Under the pieces are notes generated by a model. It was not told the DNA's origin, ran no database searches, and saw only the letters and a list, made by a program, of their open reading frames with translations. A stretch of DNA of 64,000 bases, from contig CM059198.1 of NCBI GenBank assembly GCA_030323885.1, forward strand, positions 75,973,045-76,037,044, in the 5' to 3' direction. Source of the stretch: Branchipolynoe longqiensis. Its lineage: Eukaryota > Annelida > Polychaeta > Phyllodocida > Polynoidae. Position 1 is the stretch's first letter; each line of letters opens with the position of its first letter. Positions 30,721 through 41,600 of this stretch are shown piece by piece. The translations under genes were made by a program, and so were the position numbers.

Positions 30721-30929
30721 GAACCTATGTACTATACAAATAAAGATAGAAGGCTTGCCTTCCCTTACTCTCTTCACTCTTACTTTCTCTTTCTTCTTGT
30801 CTGTATAGTATTTCCCTCCAGCCTACTTGCACAGCCACATATCCGGGTTCCAACTCTACAACAGGGATATTTGATCATTTGTCTGAACTTACAATTTCTC
30901 CATGATCTCTGATTACTGGGTGGCGAGGA

Positions 30930-31085
30930 TAATGTGGCTGAGTGTGGATAACAGAGCAGGACGGTGGTATCATGGTCTCCCAATGGGGGGCAACACTATC
31001 AAGTGGCCATGATAGCACACATACTCTCACATAAGTCTGTACCTCTTCTGTTATGATCCTAAATGTTTCTAGGACATACAATCTC
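30930..31085 (+). repeat. SINE-A-like 3' part, diverged
   Basis: gataatgtggctgagtgtgg, 'tggtctcccaatggggggca' and 'gtttctaggacatacaatc' follow the SINE-A order with many substitutions. Confidence 0.6.
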
Positions 31086-31129
31086 AATAAATCAATTCAG
31101 AAAACTGATTATCGGGTTCATTTTTAAAA

Positions 31130-31750
31130 ATTTCTTTTTTTGAGGCTGTGTTTATACTGTCCATAGCATATAGGCTCCAGTACTCGTGCTTGTTTTCAAT
31201 GTTGGCCAGCTGTAGTGGTGGAGTTATCTTATCACACAGTAGTAGCTGATAAGGTGTTTGATTGCCTGTATCACAATAGCAGGTAAGTATGGCTATTGTG
31301 CTATGAGGTTGCTTAGTATGGTTAGTAGTCTATGTTAGTTTCTTTTGATTTTCTTGGTATATATATATTTGATTTTTTCTACTCTTATTACTAGACTAGC
31401 CTACTCATATTTACATATCATAGGCTTGCACATGGTTGTTAGGTGTGTTATCTGGTTAATTTTGGCATGGTTACCTTCCATTTGCCATCCCGCTGGTGGG
31501 CCGTGACATATCACATGCCCCCTTGCAGTGTGGCTTAGTGGGGGTTTCCTAAGCCTTATTTTGCACAGATATCTTTTGTATGTTTTTAGGTCAGGAATTT
31601 GTTGTTCCTTTACCATTTCTAGTGTGCTCCTTTCATGAGCTTTGATTTGGCTTCTGGTATGCCTTAGTAGTGGCGCATTATTTGCTCTAGTATTCCTTTG
31701 TGGTTTCGTTAGGAGTTTAATGTCTTGACAGATTAGTCCCCAGTATATGG
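31130..31750 (-). mobile_element. LINE 3'-end fragment
   Basis: 31140-31420 aligns with the 3' region of the LINE at 5503-8215 (shared: tataggctcc, gtgcttgttttcaat, agtagtctatgtt, agcctact, cataggcttg or catgcaggcttg). A 71-codon minus frame at 31401-31616 looks like an element ORF remnant, not a host gene. Confidence 0.6.
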
Positions 31751-31781
31751 CAGCCTTTAGAGACTATTAATTAATGGGCGG

Positions 31782-31876
31782 TCTTCACCACCAACCCTGC
31801 CCTCTGACGTCAGTGGGAAGAACTAACATTGTCGGTACCAAGAAGTGTACTGTGTATGCTCTGCTGGGAACAATGT
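31782..31876. repeat. Single copy of the 26050-26330 repeat unit
   Basis: 'cttcaccaccaaccctgccc' + 'tctgacgtcagtgggaagaa' + 'ctaacatt' matches the second unit near 26190 at roughly 70% by eye. It ends just outside the stop codon of the minus-strand gene. Confidence 0.55.
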
Positions 31877-31878
31877 CA

Positions 31879-32636
31879 TTACCATGGCCGCCAACCATCA
31901 TTAGCAAACATCTTGAGCTTCTTCGCCTTCAGCATTCCCATGCCAAACTCTGCAACCAGGTCTTCGACTGAGCTGTTGCACAGCAGCATACCATTCATCT
32001 GTGCATACATGAACTTTGGTATGAACTCTGGCATGTTCAGGTGTGTCAGGCAGTCGCAGACCTGAGACACCGACATGTCAGCTATGTCCTTCGGGATGTT
32101 GGTCTTGTCGTGAATGGGTTGTGTAGGCAAACATGGTGTGTTCTTCGAAGCCATATCAACCAGGCTGTTTCTGATTGGCTGAGAGTTCATAAACTTGGGG
32201 CTTACTGCTCTGTCGTCAGTGTATATGTGGACTTGCTCCAGGTCCCGCATCAGATAAGGATAAGGAAATGCCCGGTCAAAGTTGTCAGCTGTCATGTCGA
32301 TGTAGCTGCTTGCACCGTTGGTTGTCATGTCGAAATAATTACTCGCACCATCGGCTGTCACGTGGTAGTTGCTCGCACCGTTGTCTATTGCTTCATTGGT
32401 CGCACCGTTGGCTATCCTGTCATTGTAGTCGGTCTCGGGCAGGTTCCCACACGAGCTTCTCTGGTTCTGTCTTTCTTGCATTACCATGTGCAGGCGCGGG
32501 TTCGGGTTCAACACAGACCTTGGCAGCTGGCCTGGGTTTTTGACAGTCCTGGCAATCCAGCTCCCCATAGTCACTATTCGTGTGTAGTGAGAGTCATCAC
32601 TGATGTCGAAGAGTTTATCGTAATGCATGACACCGA
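31879..32636 (-). CDS. GAREM-like gene, terminal exon (linker, Tyr repeats, SAM)
   Basis: The acceptor on the minus strand is cttttcccccctcag, phase 1. It encodes residues 215-466: a basic stretch (GSWIARTVKNPGQLPRSVLN), a 33-bp tandem-repeat segment (32287-32409) and the C-terminal SAM domain ending GWRPW, TAA at 31881-31879. I saw no clear polyadenylation signal close downstream. Confidence 0.88.
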
Positions 32637-35600
32637 CTGAGGGGGGAAAAGGCGTAAAGAATGTTTAGTTTTTGTTCCATTTGATCAATCACAAGTTAGA
32701 AAACTACATGGATTGCTTCAGATTATGTCATGGGATAACATTATTTGTGAGGATAATAAAAGTTGCATAGTCCGATGGTTTTGAGTTTCTGTCATTTTCT
32801 GAGATAAATATGTTAGGTTGGTCCACAGTGTGGTGTCTGACAATTTTGTGGAGTTTGTTAGTAGGTAGTGAGCCTTATCTCCAGCTTTTACTTCATCGGA
32901 CTATGCAGCTTTAAGATGATGGATCATACAGGAAATGTATAGTTTATAGCATCATGAAAATCCACAGAAATAGATGAAACATATATATAGCATATGATGC
33001 ATAATGTATAAGTTATTAAGGCTCAAGAGGCCTGGGCTGAGAGACGAGAAGGGAGTTGACTTAGGGTAGAGTGGATGAGATGGGACGGAATGTTATTTAC
33101 GATGGTGTTTTGTTTTAATTCTTGCTTTTCTCCTTAATTGTCTTCTTGTGAATCTATTGTGTCAAGCAGGATTGTTTTAACATTCTCAGGATTAACAACT
33201 GGAGTTACTAGTAGTGTGGTGTCTGACAATTTTGTGGAGTTTGTTAGTAGGTAGTTTATTCCATCGTTCTGTTGCTTCTATCAATATGGAGCATCTATAC
33301 ATATGGCAGTTTAACATAGGGTGGGATAAGTAAAAAAACATTTTGTAGCCATTCTGTTAGTTGCGAGGTGGGGGGTAAATACCCTTCTTTACCATTTGAG
33401 ATGCAAGCAGTAGAAGGCTCTTGTATTGTACTCAACTGTTCAGTACAAAAGGATGGGTTCAATGGGCCTCATCTCCAATTTTACTATAGGCACTGTGCTA
33501 CACACATCGTTTCCGATTACCAAACTCCGTAGTGGTATTGTTTTATGTTTGCTTCTGAATGGTGTTGTGATGAATTGTGCTAACAACTTTTCCTCATTAA
33601 ATAAAATACCACATCCTGTATGTATGTGTAGCAGTGTGAAGTTTTGCAGTGTGATTAATCCATTAAATAAAATACCACTTTCTGTAAGTATGTACAGCGG
33701 TGTGAAGTGCTGCAGTGTGATTCACCCATTAAATAAAATACCACATCCTGTATGTATGTGTAGCAGTGTGAAGTTTTGCAGTGTGATTAATCCATTAAAT
33801 AAAATACCACTTTCTGTAAGTATGTACAGCGGTGTGAAGTGCTGCAGTGTGATTCACCCATTAAATAAAATACCACATCCTGTATGTATGTGTAGCAGTG
33901 TGTTTTAAACCTATTAGATAAAATACCACTTCCTGTAGGTATGTGTAGCAGTGTGAAGTGTTGCAGTGTGTTTTACCCCTATTAGATAAAGTACCACTTC
34001 GATCCTGTAGGTATGTGTAGCAGTGTGAAGTGTTGCAGTGTGTTTTACCCCTATTAGATAAAGTACCACTTCGATCCTGTAGGTATGTGTAGCAGTGTGA
34101 AGTGTTGCAGTGTGTTTTAAACCTATTAGATAAAATACCACTTCCTGTAGGTATGTGTAGCAGTGTGAAGTGTTGCAGTGTGTTTTACCCCTATTAGATA
34201 AAATACCACTTCGATCCTGTATGTATGTGTAGCAGTGTGAAGTGTTGCAGTGTGTTTTAAACCTATTAGATAAAATACCACTTCCTGTATGTATGTGTAG
34301 CAGTGTGAAGTGTTGCAGTGTGTTTTACCCCTATTAGATAAAATACCACTTCGATCCTGTAGGTATGTGTAGCAGTGTGAAGTGTTGCAGTGTGTTTTAC
34401 CCCTATTAGATAAAATACCACTTCGATCCTGTATGTATGTGTAGCAGTGTGAAGTGTTGCAGTGTGTTTTACCCCTATTAGATAAAATACCACTTCGATC
34501 CTGTAGGTATGTGTAGCAGTGTGAAGTGTTGCAGTGTGTTTTACCCCTATTAGATAAAATACCACTTCGGTCCTGTAGGTATGTGTAGCAGTGTGAAGTG
34601 TTGCAGTGTGTTTTACCCCTATTAGATAAAATACCACTTCGATCCTGTATGTATGTGTAGCAGTGTGAAGTGTTGCAGGGTGATTCACGCATTACATAAA
34701 ATACCACATCCTGTATGTACATGTAGCAGTGTGAAGTATTGCAGTGTGATTTACCCCTATTAGATAAAATACCACTTCGATCCTGTATGTATGTGTAGCA
34801 GTGTGAAGTGTTGCAGTGTGATTTACCCCTATTAGATAAAATACCACTTCGATCCTGTATGTATGTGTAGCAGTGTGAAGTGTTGCAGTGTGATTTACCC
34901 CTATTAGATAAAATACCACTTCGATCCTGTATGTATGTGTAGCAGTGTGAAGTGTTGCAGTGTGATTTACCCCTATTAGATAAAATACCACTTCGATCCT
35001 GTATGTATGTGTAGCAGTGTGAAGTGTTGCAGTGTGTTTTACCCCTATTAGATAAAATACCACTTCGATCCTGTACGTATGTGTAGCAGTGTGAAGTATT
35101 GCAGTGTGATTTACCCCTATTAGATAAAATACCACTTCGATCCTGTATGTATGTGTAGCAGTGTGAAGTGTTGCAGTGTGATTTACCCCTATTAGATAAA
35201 ATACCACTTCGATCCTGTATGTATGTGTAGCAGTGTGAAGTGTTGCAGTGTGTTTTACCCCTATTAGATAAAATACCACTTCGATCCTGTATGTATGTGT
35301 AGCAGTGTGAAGTGTTGCAGTGTGTTTTACCCCTATTAGATAAAGTACCACTTCGATCCTGTATGTATGTGTAGCAGTGTGAAGTGTTGCAGTGTGATTT
35401 ACCCCTATTAGATAAAATACCACTTCGATCCTGTATGTATGTGTAGCAGTGTGAAGTGTTGCAGTGTGTTTTACCCCTATTAGATAAAATACCACTTCGA
35501 TCCTGTATGTATGTGTAGCAGTGTGAAGTGTTGCAGTGTGTTTTACCCCTATTAGATAAAATACCACTTCGATCCTGTATGTATGTGTAGCAGTGTGAAG

Positions 35601-38600
35601 TATTGCAGTGTGATTTACCCCTATTAGATAAAATACCACTTCGATCCTGTATGTATGTGTAGCAGTGTGAAGTGTTGCAGTGTGTTTTACCCCTATTAGA
35701 TAAAATACCACTTCGATCCTGTATGTATGTGTAGCAGTGTGAAGTGTTGCAGTGTGATTTACCCCTATTAGATAAAATACCACTTCGATCCTGTATGTAT
35801 GTGTAGCAGTGTGAAGTGTTGCAGTGTGTTTTACCCCTATTAGATAAAATACCACTTCGATCCTGTATGTATGTGTAGCAGTGTGAAGTGTTGCAGGGTG
35901 ATTCACGCATTACATAAAATACCACATCCTGTATGTACATGTAGCAGTGTGAAGTATTGCAGTGTGATTCACACATTAAATAAAATACCACTTCCTGTAT
36001 GTATGCTTAGCAGTGTGTAGTGCTGCAGTTTGATTCACCCATTAAATAAAATACCATTTCATGTATGTATATGTAGCAGTGTGAAGTGTTGCAGTGTGAT
36101 CCACGTATTAAATATAATACGACTTCCTGTATGTATGTGTAGCAGTGTGTAGTGCTGCAGTGTGATTCACCAATTAAATAAAATACCATTTCATGTATGT
36201 ATGTGTAACAGTGTATAGTGCTGCAGAGTGATTCACCCATTAAATAAAATACCATTTCATGTACGTATGTGCAACAGTGTATAGTGCTGCAGAGTTATTC
36301 ACCCATTGAGTAAAATACCATTTCATGTATGTATAGGTGTTCAATAAACTATGCAGTTTTATTCAAGGAATGTATGAAAACAAAAGCTTCAATATTTAAC
36401 CCGGGAGTGTATAATTCATGAAAATGGTGAACACGGAGCATTCTGTCATTGGGCGCAGCCAAATTAGGCCAAAACACTACTGGGGCATATTGTCCTGATG
36501 TGGTCTTAGATGTTGCTAGGATGTAGAAAACCCCAACAAGCCAAATAAATAACCCATGTATCTAGGTTTCTAAGAATTATTCAAGTGCACAGAAACAAAC
36601 AAAAACAATATTATTTTAAGCAACAAGAAGCAGTAATGCAAACTTACAATTGGGTTCAACTATGTCAGGGACGTTCTCTGTTTCATTGTCACTCTTGAGG
36701 TTTCTGGACAAGAAGAGGAAGCCATTAATGTGCTCCGCCAGGTTCTCTATGGGAACACCACTGAGCTTTCTGGCTATGACAAACCTGATCGTGTGGTAAA
36801 TAGGGAGGCAGATGAGCTTGCACATGTACACCCGACCTGCAGAAAGAAAAAGCACAGAACAGTGTCACTGATATTCCAGTTAGCATATTCCATTTAGCTA
36901 GCAATATCATTTAACATTCCATTTAGTTATTATCACAGTACCACCTTCCAAACCCGTGACTGGCAGCCAACTCCAGTTTGCCAGCCACCCACCCCTAAAC
37001 AGATGGTACATCATAGCGAGGGTTCAGTGTCAATCGACCTGGTGATGACACCTCTCTTCCTGCAGCACTATCATGGTCTGGATGGGGGGGTTTGCGACAG
37101 ATTCTAAGCCACCATGGACTGGATACTATCGTCGAATCGGTAGAGCGCAGGCTTCCCATGTGGAAGGTCACGAGGTTGAATCCTAGCCGAGTCAAACCAA
37201 TGAGTTATCAAATTGATACTTGTCGCTACCTGACCTGGCGCTCAACAATAATAGGATAGGACAAGGACTGGTTAGCACAATATCAGGATAATGTGACCGA
37301 ATGGGATCTCAGGTCATGGTGCTGACGGATTGATTCCCCAGTGGGGCTACACGATAAAGGCGCCATGATTGCACACTGTCACGAGGCGGTACAGATCTAG
37401 ATATGATTTTAGCTGTTGCTAGGATGCAAAACAACAACAAACAACAAAGAACTAGGTCACCATGTAACCAGTGGCATAGCTGGAGGGGAAGCAGGGACCA
37501 CTCCCCCAGACCATATTTTTCAAAGGTGGCGCCTTTTCAATAATTTGTTAACTCTTTAGTTCCCTTGTATGATAAAAGGTGTCTCTTCCTTGTGTCTTGA
37601 TTATAAATACAAAATAACAACTATGTACATCGTTTAAAACTATACCTTCCTTATGTTTTGATGTTAAATGCAAAATAAAAATGCATAAGGCATTCTTAGC
37701 GATTTGGACAGAGGAAGCCTCAGACTGAAGTGGGAGAAAGGTTTTTTTTTCAGTACATAAAAAGAGGTTACACAATGTTCTGCTGAGGTTAAATGTTATT
37801 TGTTGGAGGAGTTCAGTCCATCTGGTCGATGTCAGCTGAAAGGCGAGGGAGGACCTGGGAGCCCGAGGAGGTAGGTCCGGGAGCCAACCCCCATGAAGAG
37901 GCGTTTAATATAGAGGGTGAGTGGGTGTGGTAAAAGAATACGCTTTGAAATCTGAACCCGAATGTAGGTCAGAAGGTGTAGGTGGAGGGGGGGGGGGAGC
38001 GCGCATGCGCCACTAGGTGATATGAGCGTCTCAGTCTTCCTCCACCGGATCAACCACAATTCAGAATTATGGGCCAGTTTGGTACACACCATGGCACAGG
38101 TTTTTGTGCTCACACTATCTAATTTATCCAATTTAGATACTAGAGCACTTTCTAAACATTTGTTTCAGCCTACAAGGAATGCTTTATGACTGTAAACCGA
38201 TGATGTTCAACAATTTTAGGTGGGCACAAATGTTATTTAGTAGGGTTTTACTTCAAATATCTCCCAGGTTAGCCTAGTAGCAACTAAAAACCCTCGGATT
38301 GTGCAACCTCCACAAAAATTGTAGAAACTGAAAACCCTCGGATTGTGCAACCTTAATAAATATTGTGGAAACTCAAAACCATTGGATTATGCACCTTTAA
38401 CAAATATGGTAGAAACTCAAAACCCTCGAATTGTCCAGCTTTATCAGAGAAGTTACCTGCACCAGTTTTGTTGGCCAGTACGTATTCCACGTAGTGCGAA
38501 GAATTGAGAGTGACGAGTCTTAGATTCAGCTCTTCATTATTCACAATCATGGGGCACTCTTTGCCAGCAGCATCTGTCACCCTAACCGTGATGGGAGGTG

Positions 38601-41600
38601 GGTAGGTTTTCACGATTTGTGCCAAGGTCATCACTGCAAAATACAAAACAACTTGTGAAGTTAGCTCATTGAGAACATGACTTGCGTTTGAGATTTGCTC
38701 AACTGGAGGGTGGTTAGTTAGCATCACACTAGGTGGTGTAGGAGTAAATAGTTCAACATTTGGCCATAGGTGGCAGCACAAGACCAGTCTTCCCCACATC
38801 CTGAATCACTCATGTGATGTAGTAGCGTGTGTTACTTACATGAATATTTACTATATCTCTCTAACTCCTCAGATGGCGCTCAAATAGCACAGTCTGTGAC
38901 GTCACACAGGGAAGTGATGTCATACAGGGAAGTACACAGGTTATTAGGCTTAGTTAGAGGACTTCAAATCCACGATCAGTCAAAATAAGCTTTGTGCTAC
39001 TTGCCTTGGAGAACTCTATTGCTTCCTTATAACTTTGTTTGTTTTTGTGTGTGATTGTTTATCCTACTCATAACAGTTAAGGGCATGCACTACTTTTCGC
39101 CGATGTGCAGTAGTTGTCATAATTCATAAGGATTAATTTCCTTTATCAATATTTTCTGTAAACTTCTTTATTGTGTACAATCGGGGAGTTTCCAATTTTT
39201 TAATTTTTTTTTATTATATGTTTGCGCATAGTTTGTTGAGTATGGTGTCTCCTATTCGTTTTTGATGGTTTATGGCTTGCTTACTGTTTATCCCTGATCT
39301 ATTACTTAGTACATATTTCTTTATCTATATCTCACTTCCAACCTTTCTTAATTTTCTTTTTGTATTCTTTTAGTGCTTCTTAGAGCACTGCTTTGGCTAA
39401 ATCAAGCTTTTATGCTCATAGCTATTACACTGCTGTCGAAGCACCCACAGTTGGATCTTTCTGTTCTTAGCACAGGTGCCTCACCAGCTCTAGTGACTTT
39501 CCTACTTTTTGTTTTGTATTTTTCTACATAGTCAAAAGCTATTGTTCTGAGGTGTGTTTCTCTTCTAATCATGAGCATGCAAATATTAGCCTGTTTAGGC
39601 AGGTCTATTGTAGGATTTTGTTTTCTAGTCCCAGGCTTAGCTTCAAAGCTCTATTTTGTTGACTTAGTAATTTCATTTGTGCTTGATTGTTCCCACCCAT
39701 GGAAATTATAGTCAAAAGTACGGTAATATCATTAATTTGTAAACCTGGATAGCCATGTTCTTCACATATATTTTTATCTTACTGAATAACCACAGTTTGG
39801 CATTGATCTTCTGTATGATATTGTCGTGGGGGGTGATGAAAATGGGAAATACTGTGCCTAGAGCGGGACTCGAACCCACATCTCTTTGCATTCCGGGCCA
39901 GTGTGCTAACCATTACACCACCTAGGCTCCCTGATATCAATACACTCCCCACGCCTACCTGTCTATGTGGTTAGTTGCCTGAGAGGTCAGTGCAGACCAC
40001 TACACTCGTCCCCCTGGAATTGTAAGTCTTGTAATGCTTACAATTACATACATACAGGCAATGCACTAACACATACATACACAGGGTAGGTTCAACAACC
40101 ATACAGCGCAAAGCTTGTACAGGATCCTGATCACGGCAACCAGTGTCGTGGGGGGTGATGAAAATGGGAAATACTGTGCCTAGAGCGGGACTCGAACCCA
40201 CATCTCTTTGCATTCCGGGCCAGTGTGCTAACCATTACACCACCTAGGCTCCCTGATATCAATACACTCCCCACGCCTACCTGTCTATGTGGTTACTTGC
40301 CTGAGAGGTCAGTGCAGACCACTACACTATCATTTATGCAATGATTGTAATTCAAAAGAACAGTTCAGGAGGTGCAAATCCACGTAAACGACAATCCAAA
40401 ATTGAGTTTAAAGATTTTTTACCTGAAAATAAGTTTAATGCTCACTAGTTCCACTTTTCATATGATCACATGGTAATGAAACAATAAACAAAGCAGTAGG
40501 AATGTAAAAATATAAATTTTTGAAGGTTTGATTCCAATGTTTCTCTCCATTTTTGGATCGCCGTTTATGTGGTTTTGCGACTGAATTCTTGATCTAATCT
40601 AAGTCCTATATACCTGTATTCTGTTATTCTTTCCAGCATTTTAAAACTTAGTGAACCTGCTTTGTTTTCTAGATTTTTCCTATGACTGTTTTTGAAGATT
40701 AGCGTTTTGTTTGATTTATTACATCTTTTTTCATTATTACCTATTAAGTATATTACTGTATCATCAACATATAATTGAATCATGTCTGTTTTTAGCCAGA
40801 CATCTAGGTCATTTATGTATATGCTGAACAATAATATCATTGCTGTCGGGATTGCCTGTAGGGCATCTTTCATTGCTATGGAAGAGATGTTGTCTAGTCT
40901 ACTAGTTTTATTTGTGTCTATGTTATTTATCAGTGTTAAGAATTCATCTTCATTTGTTGTACAAGTGTTAATGCTGTCTATTATCTCCGTGCTTTTGTAT
41001 TCCCATCGTGTATGTAATCTTTCAAATAGCTTTTCACCTATTGTTGAGAAGTGTGTGCTTAACTTGCTGGCAATATTTCCTGTTTTTTCTTGGTTGCCTC
41101 CTTCATCTAACAGTGTGATTTTATGCTTGGTTTTTGTTTGTGGGATCAGGTTTTTAATGTTGTTCAAAATTTGTTGGTGTCATTCTTCCATGTGGTATCT
41201 TGTTTTATTATATTTTTTCTTCTAGCTTCTCTGACTATTCCTAGTGAGTTCCCTCTAGCCAATCTGTATTGCTGTTAGTCTTCTTCTAGTCCTGAGTTCT
41301 TAGCCTTTCTACCCAGTGTTCGCTTCTTGCTAATGGCTTCTAGTATATCTTTGCCTATCCATGGATTGTGGCTAGTTCTGATTGTTTGCTTAGTAATTGT
41401 GCACGATTTGTCCAGTGCTTTTTCTATTTCTTCAAGTATTGTTTCCCACATGTGTGTGGTGTTGCCTTCTTGTCTGTGATTCGCTTCTCTGCTTGCTTCA
41501 TGTGTGCCTGTATTTCTTCTGTTTTCTATCTAATATATGACCTCCCTGTTTTCCTTTCTTTGTTATGTTTTTCTTTAGTTTGTTTTCTAATTATATAGAC

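Noticed and set aside
34126..35991. 621-codon minus-strand ORF of 24-residue repeats (SHCNTSHCYTYIQDRSG type)
   Set aside because: Produced by a 72-bp array; a second frame on the same strand is equally open, and it is inside an intron.
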